64,000 nt of DNA from Bradyrhizobium sp. SZCCHNS1050 (GCF_032484785.1 NZ_JAUETR010000001.1:744001-808000); one strand, 5' to 3'; shown: positions 37,006 through 45,322, numbered from the stretch's first letter. Made by a program: numbers and translations. Notes: a model not told the origin generated them from the sequence alone.

Positions 37006-38019
37006 CTATTTCGCCCCCTTCGCCTGCTCAACGAACTTGTTGGTGAAGGTCTTGCTGACGTCGACATTGGCCTTGGCGACATCGGGCGAGCCGGTGCTGA
37101 ACACGGCGAGCACAGCGTCGGCGCCCTTCGGATCCATCTTGCCGGTCTGCGAGTACATCGGGATGGTGTTCTTGAGCGCCGCGAGATACAGCGCCTTGTC
37201 CTTGCCGACGAGTTCCTCCGGCATCTTCGCCATGATTTCCTCCGGCGTGTGCGAATGGATCCAGCCCAGCGTCGCCACGATGGCGTTGGTCAGCGCCTGC
37301 GTCTCCTTGTCATGGCCGGCGATCCAGGCCGCGGTCGAATACAGCGCGCCGCCGGGATACTCGCCGCCGAACACCTCCAGCGTGTCGTGCTGGGTGCGGG
37401 TATCGCTGAGGATCTTGAGGTCCGGATGCTTGCCCTGCAGCACGGTGACCGAGGGATCGAGCATGACGGCCGCATCGATCTGGCCCTGCTCCATCGCGGC
37501 CACCGCGGTGGCGCCGAGACCGACGCCGATCACCGCGGTGCCCGACGGATCGAGACCGTTCTTCTTCAGCATGTACTTCAGGAAGAAGTCGGTCGAGGAG
37601 CCCGGCGCGCTGACGCCGACCTTCTTGCCGGCGAGATCCTTGACCGAGCTGATCTCCTTGTTGTGCGACGGCGCCACCACCAGCACGAGACCGGGATAGC
37701 GGTCGTAGACGACGAAGGACTGCATCTCCTGCTTCTTGGCCGCGAGATTGACGCAGTGATCGAAATAGCCGGAGACGACGTCGGCGCTGCCGCCGAGCAC
37801 GGCCTTCAGCGCATCCGAGCCGCCCTTGAGGTCGACCAGCTCGACCTCGAGCCCGGCCTTCTCGTATTCGCCGAGCTGCTTGGCCAGCACGGTCGGCAGA
37901 TAGCACAGGCAGGCGCCGCCCCCGATTGCGATCGTGACCTTGGTGGCAGCGCTGGCGAGACCAGTGCTCAACGTCAGCGCCAGCAGCGCGCCGGTGACCC
38001 GGCTCAACATCTTGTTCAT
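37006..38019 (-). CDS. ABC importer substrate-binding protein, NMT1/SsuA type
   Basis: A 337-residue periplasmic receptor: signal peptide (1-24, ending ASA-A), then a two-lobed fold with IAIGGGACLCYLPTVLAKQLGEYEKAGLEVELVDL split over the usual NMT1/SsuA/TauA pattern and FDHCVNLAAK. Ligands of relatives include sulfonates, nitrate and pyrimidine precursors; none can be picked here. It is third in an apparent unit ATPase-permease-binding protein, but palindromic repeats separate it from the permease. Confidence 0.85.
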   Translation of the reverse strand: MNKMLSRVTGALLALTLSTGLASAATKVTIAIGGGACLCYLPTVLAKQLGEYEKAGLEVELVDLKGGSDALKAVLGGSADVVSGYFDHCVNLAAKKQEMQSFVVYDRYPGLVLVVAPSHNKEISSVKDLAGKKVGVSAPGSSTDFFLKYMLKKNGLDPSGTAVIGVGLGATAVAAMEQGQIDAAVMLDPSVTVLQGKHPDLKILSDTRTQHDTLEVFGGEYPGGALYSTAAWIAGHDKETQALTNAIVATLGWIHSHTPEEIMAKMPEELVGKDKALYLAALKNTIPMYSQTGKMDPKGADAVLAVFSTGSPDVAKANVDVSKTFTNKFVEQAKGAK

Positions 38020-38092
38020 GTGTTTCCTCCGTTCATGTTGTCAGTCAGGTTGGGCATGTCGGCGTAGATTGAGAAGGCCGCCCAAAACTCCG

Positions 38093-38215
38093 CTGTCGTC
38101 CCTGCGAAAGCAGGGACCCATACCGCGTGATGTTCCGGTTGGAAAAGACTGGTCGTCCCGCGTGCCACAAACGCCGCCCTGTGGTTATGGGTCCCCGCTT
38201 TCGCGGGGACGACAG
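38093..38215. repeat. Palindromic repeat, CTGTCGTCCCTGCG family
   Basis: It starts CTGTCGTCCCTGCGAAAGCAGGGACC and ends with the matching GTCCCCGCTTTCGCGGGGACGACAG. It lies between the ABC permease and binding-protein genes. A second copy is at 53275-53399 (shared CATACCGCGTGATGT). It folds into a strong hairpin and could affect operon mRNA. Confidence 0.85.
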
Positions 38216-38241
38216 CGGCGGGTGGCGCAGCAGCCCGGCCA

Positions 38242-39027
38242 TCATCGGCCCTCGGCGGCGTCAGGCCGCCACACCAGCAGCCGCCGCTCCACAAGCGTGA
38301 CGCAGATGTCGATCAGGATGACGAATGCCGACAGCACGAACATGCCGGCGAACACGCCGGCGACGTCGAAGATGCCTTCGGCCTGCTGGATCAGATAGCC
38401 GAGGCCGGCCGCGGAGCCGAGATATTCGCCGACGACAGCGCCGACGACGGCGAAGCCGACCGACGTGTGCAGCGACGAGAACATCCACGACAGCGCCGAC
38501 GGCCAATAGACGTGGCGCATCAGTTGCCGCTCGCTCATGCCGAGCATGCGGGCGTTGTCGCGCACCACGGTCGAGACCTCCTTCACGCCCTGATAGACGT
38601 TGAAGAACACGATGAAGAACACCAAGGTCACGCCGAGCGCGACCTTGGACCAGATGCCGAGCCCCAGCCACAGCGTGAAGATCGGCGCCAGCACCACGCG
38701 CGGCAGCGCATTGGCCATCTTGACGTAGGGATCGAACACGGCGGCGACCAGCGGCTTGCGCGCGAACCAGAAGCCGACCAGCACGCCGCCGAGCGAGCCG
38801 ATCGCGAACGCCAGGATCGACTCCCACAAGGTGATCGCGAGGTGCTTCCAGATGGCCCCGGTGGCGAACCATTTGATCACCTGCGCGAACACGTCGACCG
38901 GATTGGAGAAGAAGAACGGCGGAAGCCAGATGCGCCCGAACACGGGCACGGTGGCGAGCAGTTGCCACAGCGCAATCGCGACGACCGCGACCAGCAATTG
39001 CAGCGCGAGCAGACCGAGACGCGACAT
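38242..39027 (-). CDS. ABC importer permease, SsuC/TauC type
   Basis: A 261-residue inner-membrane permease with about six helices and the EAA loop typical of binding-protein-dependent importers (NARMLGMSERQLMRHVYWPSA near 165). ATG 39027 follows GGAG; the frame is open to 39201, but that part reads through a repeat. It works with the NMT1-type receptor and the ATPase upstream. Confidence 0.9.
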   Translation of the reverse strand: MSRLGLLALQLLVAVVAIALWQLLATVPVFGRIWLPPFFFSNPVDVFAQVIKWFATGAIWKHLAITLWESILAFAIGSLGGVLVGFWFARKPLVAAVFDPYVKMANALPRVVLAPIFTLWLGLGIWSKVALGVTLVFFIVFFNVYQGVKEVSTVVRDNARMLGMSERQLMRHVYWPSALSWMFSSLHTSVGFAVVGAVVGEYLGSAAGLGYLIQQAEGIFDVAGVFAGMFVLSAFVILIDICVTLVERRLLVWRPDAAEGR

Positions 39028-39085
39028 TACGCTACTCCGCGCCCGTGGTGACAGAGACAAAGCGCGAGCCGCGCACGCCGCTCCG

Positions 39086-39189
39086 CTCCCTCCCCCCTTG
39101 TGGGGGAGGGCTGGGGAGGGGGGTACTCCAACCAACAGTGTTTCCGGGGTACCCCCCTCCCCGCCCCTCCCCCACAAGGGGGGAGGGAG
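39086..39189. repeat. Palindromic repeat, CTCCCTCCCCC family
   Basis: Mirror-complementary ends (CTCCCTCCCCCCTTGTGGGG and CCCCACAAGGGGGGAGGGAG) enclose two further inverted blocks (GGGGTAC and GTACCCC). It occupies the space between the ABC ATPase and permease genes. It makes a spurious in-frame extension of the permease. Confidence 0.8.
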
Positions 39190-39246
39190 TGCACTGTCCA
39201 AGTGGAAACAGCGAGGCTCCCATGATCGAACGAGTCACGGCTCCCA

Positions 39247-40065
39247 TCACACCGCCTCCGCCTGCTTGTAGGTCTTCTCGACCTCCGCCTTCAGCGTCTG
39301 CCAGATCTCGCGATGCAGCTCGTGAAATTCGTGCTTCATGCGCACCTCGAAGATGTCGCGCGGACGCGGCAGGGTCACGCGCCAGTCGCCGATGATGCGC
39401 GAGGCCGGGCCGGCCGACATGATGACGACGCGGTCGGCGAGCGCGATCGCCTCCTCGAGATCGTGGGTCACGAACAGCACCGCCTTGCGGTCGGCATTCC
39501 AGAGATCGAGCAGCAGATTGCCCATGATCTGCCGCGTCTGCGCGTCCAGTGGCCCGAACGGCTCGTCCATCAGGATGATGCGCGGATTGCGGATCAGCAC
39601 CTGGGCGAGGCCCACGCGCTTGCGCTGGCCGCCCGACAGCATGTGCGGATAGCGGTTGCCGAATGCGCCGAGGCCGACCGAGGTCAGCCATTGCTGCGCC
39701 TTGGCGGCCGCGTCCTTCGACGGCGTGCCCGCGACCTCAAGCCCGATCGCGACGTTCTCCAGCGCGGTCTTCCATGGGAACAGCGCGTCGGCCTGGAACA
39801 GGTAGCCGGCGTCGCGATTGAGGCCGGCCAGAGGCTGGCCGAAGATGCGCACGTGGCCGGCGGCCGGCTTCAGCAGTCCAGCCGCCACGTTGAGAAGGGT
39901 GGATTTGCCGCAGCCGGTCGGCCCGACGATGGCGACGAACTCGCCATCGGCGACGCTGAGATCCGCCGTCTCGACGGCGGTGTAGGTGCGTCCGCCGGCG
40001 AGACGGAATGCCACCGTCGTTCGCTCCAGCGCGACCGCGGCGGCGGTGGGCATCGTCACGTCCAA
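39247..40065 (-). CDS. ABC importer ATPase, SsuB/TauB type
   Basis: A 272-residue ATP-binding subunit with Walker A GPTGCGKST (about 49-57), Q-loop LFQADALFPWKT, signature LSGGQRKRVGLAQ, Walker B IILMDEPFGPLD and the H-loop in THDLEEA. It powers the SsuC-like permease. ATG 40065 or 40053 may be the start. It is divergent from the osmoprotectant ATPase gene. Confidence 0.92.
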   Translation of the reverse strand: MDVTMPTAAAVALERTTVAFRLAGGRTYTAVETADLSVADGEFVAIVGPTGCGKSTLLNVAAGLLKPAAGHVRIFGQPLAGLNRDAGYLFQADALFPWKTALENVAIGLEVAGTPSKDAAAKAQQWLTSVGLGAFGNRYPHMLSGGQRKRVGLAQVLIRNPRIILMDEPFGPLDAQTRQIMGNLLLDLWNADRKAVLFVTHDLEEAIALADRVVIMSAGPASRIIGDWRVTLPRPRDIFEVRMKHEFHELHREIWQTLKAEVEKTYKQAEAV

Positions 40066-40158
40066 GTTCCTCCCCCGAGAATGGCCGGGACGGCTTAGCC
40101 GCTTGCGCGGCGAAGTTCAACGCGGCGGCCGGACGTGCTAGGTCGTCTGACTGAGCCC

Positions 40159-40191
40159 AAGGCCAACCTTAAGGCCAACCTTAAGGCCAAC
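40159..40191. repeat. 12-bp tandem repeat before opuCA-like gene
   Basis: AAGGCCAACCTT is repeated 2.75 times. In the frame of the downstream gene it reads K-A-N-L repeats, so it would lengthen the protein if translation began at 40135 rather than 40207. Confidence 0.75.
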
Positions 40192-40206
40192 ATTCCGCAA
40201 GGCCGC

Positions 40207-41001
40207 ATGCCGCGCACGCCGTTCATCGTCTACACCAACGTCCGCAAGAGTTTCCCCGGCCCGGCAGGCGCCGTGACCGCGGTCGACGGCGTCTCGCTGG
40301 AGATCGCCGAGGGTGAGTTCCTGGCGATCGTGGGCGGCTCCGGCTCGGGCAAGACCACGCTGCTGCGGCTGACCAACCGCCTGATCGAGCTGGACGGCGG
40401 CGCGATCCGGATTGCCGGCGAGGATATCGCCGGCCTCGATCCTGTCAGCCTGCGTCGCCGGGTTGGCACCGTGTTCCAGAACGGGGCGCTGTTTCCGCAC
40501 ATGACGGTTGCCGCCAATATCGGCATCACCCCCAGGCTGCTGGGTACGCCCGCGAACGAGATCGCCGACCGTGTCGACGAGCTGCTCGACCTCGTGCGGC
40601 TCGACCGCAAGGCGCATCGCGACCGGCTGCCGCACGAGCTGTCGGGCGGCCAGCGCCAGCGCGTCGGCGTCGCCCGCGCGCTCGCGGCGCGGCCGAAGAT
40701 CGTGCTGATGGACGAGCCGTTCGGCGCGCTCGATCCGCTGACGCGTGATGCGCTCGGCAGCGACTACCGCGCCCTGCATGAGCAGTTCGCGCTAACCACG
40801 ATCATGATCACGCACGACATCACCGAGGCGCTGCTGCTCGCCGACCGCATCGCGGTGATGCGCGGCGGACGCCTGATCGAGATCGGCACGCCGGCCGAGC
40901 TCGCGGCCAGCCGTGAACCCTACGTGACGGAGCTGATGACGACGCCGCGCCGGCAGGCGGCGCGGCTGGCCGCGCTGCTGCCCGAAAGCGGCACAGCATG
41001 A
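40207..41001 (+). CDS. Osmoprotectant ABC transporter ATPase (OpuCA/ProV type)
   Basis: A 264-residue ATPase for glycine betaine/choline-type import: Walker A GGSGSGKTT, signature LSGGQRQRVGVARAL, Walker B IVLMDEPFGALD, and the QNGALFPHMTV Q-loop region typical of the OpuC family. It ends without a CBS regulatory domain, unlike ProV. ATG 40207 with AAGG upstream is preferred over an ATG in the tandem repeat. Its stop overlaps the permease start by 4 bases. Confidence 0.9.
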   Translation: MPRTPFIVYTNVRKSFPGPAGAVTAVDGVSLEIAEGEFLAIVGGSGSGKTTLLRLTNRLIELDGGAIRIAGEDIAGLDPVSLRRRVGTVFQNGALFPHMTVAANIGITPRLLGTPANEIADRVDELLDLVRLDRKAHRDRLPHELSGGQRQRVGVARALAARPKIVLMDEPFGALDPLTRDALGSDYRALHEQFALTTIMITHDITEALLLADRIAVMRGGRLIEIGTPAELAASREPYVTELMTTPRRQAARLAALLPESGTA

Positions 41002-42554
41002 GCGCACTGTCCGATCCACGCTTCACCGAGGCGCTGTCGCATCTCACGGATTATCTCGGCAGCCATCTGCGCGTGAGCCTCGCCGCGCTGGCGCTCGGCC
41101 TTGCCGTGAGCTTTCCGCTGGCGCTGCTCGCGCGCAATCGCCCTGCCCTGCGCAATCTGCTGCTCGGCGTCGCCAGCGTGGTGCAGACGGTGCCGGGACT
41201 GGCGCTGCTGGCGCTGTTCTATCCGCTGCTCCTGGCGCTGACGGCACTCACCTTGCGCTGGTTCGGGCTCTCGTTCTCGGCCTTCGGCTTCCTGCCGGCC
41301 ATGCTGGCGCTGGCGCTGTATTCGATGCTGCCGGTGCTGCGCAATACCATCACCGGGCTGAACGGCGTCGACGCAAGCCTGATCGAGGCCGCCAAAGGCG
41401 TCGGGATGACCGAGCGCCAGGCGCTGACGATGGTGGAGCTGCCGCTGGCGCTGCCGGTGATCATGGCCGGCATCCGCACCGCTGCGGTGTGGGTGATCGG
41501 CACCGCGACCTTGTCGACGCCGATCGGCCAGACCTCGCTCGGCAACTACATCTTTGCAGGTTTGCAGACCCAGAACTGGGTGCTGGTCGTGTTCGGCTGC
41601 ATTGCCGCCGCCGTGCTGGCGCTTGCCATCGATCAGTTGCTGGCACTGATCGAGGATGGCCTGCGCAGGCGCAGCCGTGCCCGTGTCGGGCTTGGCACCG
41701 CAACCATCGCGCTCATGGTCGGCGCGAGTCTCCTGCCCTCGCTGGCCGGCGGCTCGGCACGCTACGTGATCGGCGCCAAGACGTTTACCGAGCAATATGT
41801 GCTGTCGGCCTTGATCAGCGAGCGGCTGCAGGCAGCCGGTCTCTCGGCGACGACACGCGCCGGGCTTGGCTCCAGCGTGATCTATGAGGCACTGAAGAAC
41901 GGCGACATCGACGCCTACGTCGATTACTCCGGCACGCTGTGGACCAACCAGTTTCACCACAAGGAGCAGTTGCCGCGCGCTGCGCTGCTCGATGCACTGA
42001 AGCAGGATCTCGCCAAGGACAAGGTCACCCTGCTCGGCGAGCTCGGCTTCGAGAATGCCTACGCGCTGGTGATGCCGCGCAAGACGGCCGAGGCGCTCGG
42101 CATCCGCTCGATCGCCGACCTCGCGCGCCACGCCAGCGACATGTCGATCGCCGGCGACTACGAGTTCTTCTCGCGCCCGGAATGGGCGGCCCTGCGCGAC
42201 GCCTATGGCCTCGCCTTCCGCGCCCAGCGCCAGATGCAGCCCGACTTCATGTATGCCGCGGCCGCCTCCGGCGAGGTCGACGTCATCGCCGGCTACACCA
42301 GCGACGGCCTGATCGCGAAATACGATCTCGTCGTGCTCGACGATCCCAAGCAGGCGATCCCGCCTTACGACGCGATCCTGCTGCTGTCGCCGAAGCGAGC
42401 CGAGGACCGCGCGTTGCAGGATGCGTTACGACCGCTGCTCGGCCGCATCGACATCGCGACCATGCAGCAGGCCAATCTGCGCGCCTCCGGCAGTGACGCG
42501 GAGTCCTCGCCGCAAGCGGTGGCGCGCTGGCTGTGGAGTAAGACGTCGAAGTAG
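40998..42554 (+). CDS. Fused permease and binding protein of osmoprotectant ABC transporter
   Basis: A 518-residue fusion. The N-terminal OpuCB-like permease (about 20-225) has five or six helices and an EAA loop (IEAAKGVGMTERQ). The C-terminal OpuCC-like substrate-binding domain (from about 250) contains KTFTEQYVLSALISERL, DAYVDYSGTLWTNQF and AGYTSDGLIAKYDLVVLDD. The receptor is thus tethered to the membrane. With the ATPase this makes a complete importer in two genes. The ligand, a quaternary amine or compatible solute, is inferred from family. Confidence 0.9.
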   Translation: MSALSDPRFTEALSHLTDYLGSHLRVSLAALALGLAVSFPLALLARNRPALRNLLLGVASVVQTVPGLALLALFYPLLLALTALTLRWFGLSFSAFGFLPAMLALALYSMLPVLRNTITGLNGVDASLIEAAKGVGMTERQALTMVELPLALPVIMAGIRTAAVWVIGTATLSTPIGQTSLGNYIFAGLQTQNWVLVVFGCIAAAVLALAIDQLLALIEDGLRRRSRARVGLGTATIALMVGASLLPSLAGGSARYVIGAKTFTEQYVLSALISERLQAAGLSATTRAGLGSSVIYEALKNGDIDAYVDYSGTLWTNQFHHKEQLPRAALLDALKQDLAKDKVTLLGELGFENAYALVMPRKTAEALGIRSIADLARHASDMSIAGDYEFFSRPEWAALRDAYGLAFRAQRQMQPDFMYAAAASGEVDVIAGYTSDGLIAKYDLVVLDDPKQAIPPYDAILLLSPKRAEDRALQDALRPLLGRIDIATMQQANLRASGSDAESSPQAVARWLWSKTSK

Positions 42555-42572
42555 GCCCCACAGTCTCGCCGC

Positions 42573-42645
42573 GTCATTGTGAGCGCAGCGAAGCAATCCA
42601 GGGCGTCACGAGGACTCTGGATTGCTTCGGCTCGCTCGCAATGAC
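42573..42645. repeat. Palindromic repeat, CATTGTGAGCG family
   Basis: GTCATTGTGAGCGCAGCGAA and its partner (GCTTCGGCTCGCTCGCAATGAC) flank inverted GCAATCCAG/CTGGATTGC. It lies directly left of the IS-like cassette. The family looks common in this type of genome. Confidence 0.78.
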
Positions 42646-42672
42646 GGTGGTGGTTGGCGCAACCTCCACACG

Positions 42673-42692
42673 CACTAGGGTCAGGACTCATT
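42673..42692 (+). repeat. Left terminal inverted repeat of cassette
   Basis: CACTAGGGTCAGGACTCATT. Its reverse complement matches 44769-44788 at 19 of 20 positions. The transposase remnant's stop codon lies inside it at 42688-42690, as in IS5-family elements. Confidence 0.85.
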
Positions 42693-42995
42693 GATCGAGC
42701 CAGAAGATAACAGTTGCCGCGATACAGATGGCGCTGAAGAATGTGTGAGCGCAGCGGTCGTAACGCATGGAGAGACGTCGCCAGTCCTTAAGTCCGGCGA
42801 ACATATTCTCGACCTTGTGACGCTGCCGATACAGGGATTTGCAATATGTTAGGGGCGATCTGCGCCCAGCCCGCGGCGGAATGCAAGGCTCTATTCCTCG
42901 CTTAGCGAGAGCCGCTCGGAAGGCATCGCTGTCATAGCCCCTTGTCGGCGATCAGAGTCTCAGCCTCTGGCAAGAGAGGAGAGACCAGAGCCGCA
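42688..42995 (-). pseudogene. 3' fragment of IS5-family transposase
   Basis: The minus strand encodes the C-terminus MRYDRCAHTFFSAICIAATV, followed by IFWLDQ-stop, typical of the OrfB part of IS5-family (IS427-like) transposases. Upstream, the DNA still resembles the IS as I remember it (AACATATTCTCGACCTTGTG, GTCGGCGATCA), but it contains an apparent one-base indel near 42935, and the similarity ends near 42995. The DDE catalytic core is missing, so it cannot be functional. Confidence 0.75.
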
Positions 42996-43044
42996 CCTTA
43001 CGATATTGCGTCGAACGGATTGCCGACATCGCGAGAACCGCACC

Positions 43045-43755
43045 TCATCGGTTAGATTCCATCGCAGCCCTCATAAACTCAAGGATCACCGGGTGAGGCT
43101 GGGTGATGCTCGAAGTCAGCTGAGGTACATAGAGAGTAGCAATGAAGAAGCGATGCGCGGGGATAGTCAGAATCCTCGCTTCGCCGGATGCGTCCGTGCC
43201 AATGATTCTCAATCCTGCGTCATGTAGCTTCTGCTGATGCTCCGGGTTCAGTCCGAAATTGCAGTAGTACTGCTCGCGTGGATTCTTCCCCCCGTAGATC
43301 GCATCTGCGAGGCTGCCCGGCTCGATTTTGACTTCCATCGTCTGCCCCACGAGCGAGCACGATAATGGTGTGATGAAGAGGTTGGAGGCGTAGGGATCAT
43401 ATTCGGCGTGCGCGGCGTCTTCGAAGCCCATGACATTGCGACTGTATTCGATCACAACGTGCTGGCAGCCCCCGCAAGTCCCCAAGAGGGGAACGCCGCT
43501 CTCGCGCGCGTAACGAATTGCATTGATGGCTCCGAGAAGGCTCTTGTATGGGCTCCCGGGAACAATCCAGATCGCATTAAAACGCCGAAGCTGTTCGGCT
43601 GCCCCGGCCTCCAGCTGGACGGTTGAGATCCATTCCGCCGTAATTCGTCCCTCCAGCGTCAGCCGAGCATGCTCAATCGCATCGTTGGTTGCGGTGTGAG
43701 GCAGGAAGGAAGGGGTGAATTCGCCAACAAGCGCAATCGCTATGGCGTCGGACAT
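43045..43755 (-). CDS. CTP-synthase C-terminal-like amidotransferase homologue
   Basis: A 236-residue class I glutamine-amidotransferase fold resembling only the C-terminal half of CTP synthase; it matches what I recall as the CTP synthase C-terminal-related (seleno)protein family. The nucleophile elbow GTCGGCQH has Cys94 and a second Cys97. Near the end, YVPQLTS aligns with the CTP synthase HPEFTS segment, so the catalytic His and Glu are Val and Gln. Glutaminase activity is therefore doubtful. The synthetase half is absent. ATG 43755 follows GGAGAGCGATC. It is divergent from the LysR gene. Confidence 0.72.
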   Translation of the reverse strand: MSDAIAIALVGEFTPSFLPHTATNDAIEHARLTLEGRITAEWISTVQLEAGAAEQLRRFNAIWIVPGSPYKSLLGAINAIRYARESGVPLLGTCGGCQHVVIEYSRNVMGFEDAAHAEYDPYASNLFITPLSCSLVGQTMEVKIEPGSLADAIYGGKNPREQYYCNFGLNPEHQQKLHDAGLRIIGTDASGEARILTIPAHRFFIATLYVPQLTSSITQPHPVILEFMRAAMESNR

Positions 43756-43835
43756 GATCGCTCTCCGGCTGTAGTTCCGCCTTGTAAGAGCATGCCGGTC
43801 ATGTATATGTAAAATTACTTCGACAGCAGCTGCAT

Positions 43836-44714
43836 ATGACAATTACTAATATATCTCTCGCTCACCTTCGGGTGCTCAGCAGCGTCGTGGATTGCGGCAC
43901 CTTCTCGGCTGCAGCCACAGAGATCGGCCTCACCCAGTCAGGGGTTAGCCAAAGCATCAAGCATTTGGAGGCGGTATTGGGCGGGCAGCTGCTTATAAGG
44001 CATCGTGACGGAATCAGAATCACCGAACTTGGTCGGGCAGTGCTCGCCGACGCCCGGGCTGCACTTCAAGCCGTCGAACGCATTCGACAAACCTGCAGCG
44101 CGGTCAATGGATTGCTCGCGGGGCATATACGCATCGGCAGTGTATCGAGCGTTGCAGCGCGGCTTCTGCCGGCCCGACTCGCGGAGTTCAAAAGGATGTA
44201 CCCACGCATCACGGTCAGTCTGATCGAGGGGACCGATGCGGAAGTTTGCGAATGGGTTGAGAAAGACATCATTGATCTCGGCCTGACGGGAGAGACGACG
44301 CCGGCGGTGCAGCCCATCGTCATCATGGAGGATGAATTTGTTCTCGTCGTCGCATCAGACCATCGTCTTGCCAGCCGGCGGCAAATTAGCCTGACAGATG
44401 CGGCCGACGAGCCATTTTTGATGTCCGCGTCCGGCTGCGAGCCCGCCATTCGTCAAATATTCGATCAAGCTAAGATCAATCCGCCGATTGTGCTGCGGGT
44501 GCGAGATGCCGAAGCGCTCGTAAACATGGTCAGCCAAGATATCGGCATAACCATCATGCCACAGCTCGCCATTCCCGCCGATAGCAGGGCCATTGCACAG
44601 ATTTCCATTAAACCGCGTCGTAGGCGTCAAGTCTTTGCGATCACGAGAAGTGGCGCTCCCAAAGTGCCGGCGGCAGAGAGATTGAAGGCCATGCTTTCGA
44701 ATACGAAAGGTTGA
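43836..44714 (+). CDS. LysR-family transcriptional regulator
   Basis: A 292-residue activator/repressor: N-terminal winged helix (LSSVVDCGTFSAAATEIGLT, then QSGVSQSIKHLE) and a C-terminal effector-binding domain. It is transcribed away from the amidotransferase-like gene with only 80 bases between the starts, the standard LysR target layout, so it likely controls that gene. The effector is unknown. It lies inside the inverted-repeat cassette, ending 54 bases before the right repeat. Confidence 0.88.
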   Translation: MTITNISLAHLRVLSSVVDCGTFSAAATEIGLTQSGVSQSIKHLEAVLGGQLLIRHRDGIRITELGRAVLADARAALQAVERIRQTCSAVNGLLAGHIRIGSVSSVAARLLPARLAEFKRMYPRITVSLIEGTDAEVCEWVEKDIIDLGLTGETTPAVQPIVIMEDEFVLVVASDHRLASRRQISLTDAADEPFLMSASGCEPAIRQIFDQAKINPPIVLRVRDAEALVNMVSQDIGITIMPQLAIPADSRAIAQISIKPRRRRQVFAITRSGAPKVPAAERLKAMLSNTKG

Positions 44715-44768
44715 AGCCGGCCATCTCCCTGTGGGATTGAGCCGCTCGCCCGAGCGTTCTGTCGGTTA

Positions 44769-44788
44769 AATGGGTCCTGACCCTAGTG
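44769..44788 (-). repeat. Right terminal inverted repeat of cassette
   Basis: AATGGGTCCTGACCCTAGTG, the inverted partner of 42673-42692 with one mismatch. It ends 12 bases before the rhodanese stop codon, so the insertion just missed that gene. Confidence 0.85.
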
Positions 44789-44800
44789 AGCAGTTTACGC

Positions 44801-45196
44801 TTACATCCCCGGTTCGATCGGCTTCTCCACCGCGCCGCCATTGTCGGCCCAGTCCTTGAAGCCGCCCACGTTGAACACCTTGTCGTAGCCGAGGTCTTTC
44901 AGCGCCTTGCCCGCCAGCGCGGCACGGCCGCCGGAGGCGCAGTACAGAATGACGCTCTTGTCTTTGCTAAAATTCTTGTCGTGATAGGGCGAGTCCGGAT
45001 CGGCGCGAAATTCGAGCATGCCGCGCGAGACGTGGTGCGCGCCTTCGATCTTGCCGCTCTTCTCGACCTCCGGCGCATCGCGCACGTCGAGGACGAGCGT
45101 GTTGCCCTTGCCGATCATCGCCTGCGCCTCGGCCGGCGTGATCTTGGGGACCACCGCGTTGGCGGCGGCCATCAGTTCCTTGACGGATGTGGACAT
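44801..45196 (-). CDS. Rhodanese-like sulfurtransferase
   Basis: A 131-residue single-domain rhodanese with the active-site Cys86 in LYCASGGRA, plus the DVRDAPEVEKSG and GAHHVSRGMLEF landmarks. It would carry sulfane sulfur as a persulfide. It has no signal peptide. GAGAGGTTCGAC precedes ATG 45196. Its 3' end adjoins the IS-like cassette. Confidence 0.88.
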   Translation of the reverse strand: MSTSVKELMAAANAVVPKITPAEAQAMIGKGNTLVLDVRDAPEVEKSGKIEGAHHVSRGMLEFRADPDSPYHDKNFSKDKSVILYCASGGRAALAGKALKDLGYDKVFNVGGFKDWADNGGAVEKPIEPGM

Positions 45197-45322
45197 GTCG
45201 AACCTCTCGCTTACACGGAGCGCACGGGGTAGCCCAACGCGGCCGTCCCGACAATCCTCCCATGGAATGACGGATCGATCGCAATCCCGTGAAGCCACCG
45301 ACCCGTCGCGGGCGGTGAGAGT

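Larger units (their letters stand above)
42673..44788. mobile_element. IS5-type cassette with passenger genes (MIC-like)
   Basis: Nearly identical 20-bp inverted repeats (19/20 matches) mark both ends. Inside are only the last 300 or so bases of an IS5-family transposase, then a divergent pair: an amidotransferase homologue and a LysR regulator. The two ends carry CTAG, a palindrome that hides the exact target duplication. The GC content of the passenger genes looks lower than that of their neighbours. The best reading is an IS whose transposase was largely replaced by cargo, movable only by a transposase supplied in trans. Confidence 0.7.

Noticed and set aside
39028..39201. N-terminal extension of the ABC permease by 58 residues
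   Set aside because: The extension reads through a palindromic repeat, and the GGAG-preceded ATG at 39027 gives the family's usual length.
43045..43755. In-frame UGA selenocysteine in the amidotransferase homologue
   Set aside because: Both positions in GTCGGCQH are encoded by ordinary Cys codons, and no internal stop is present.
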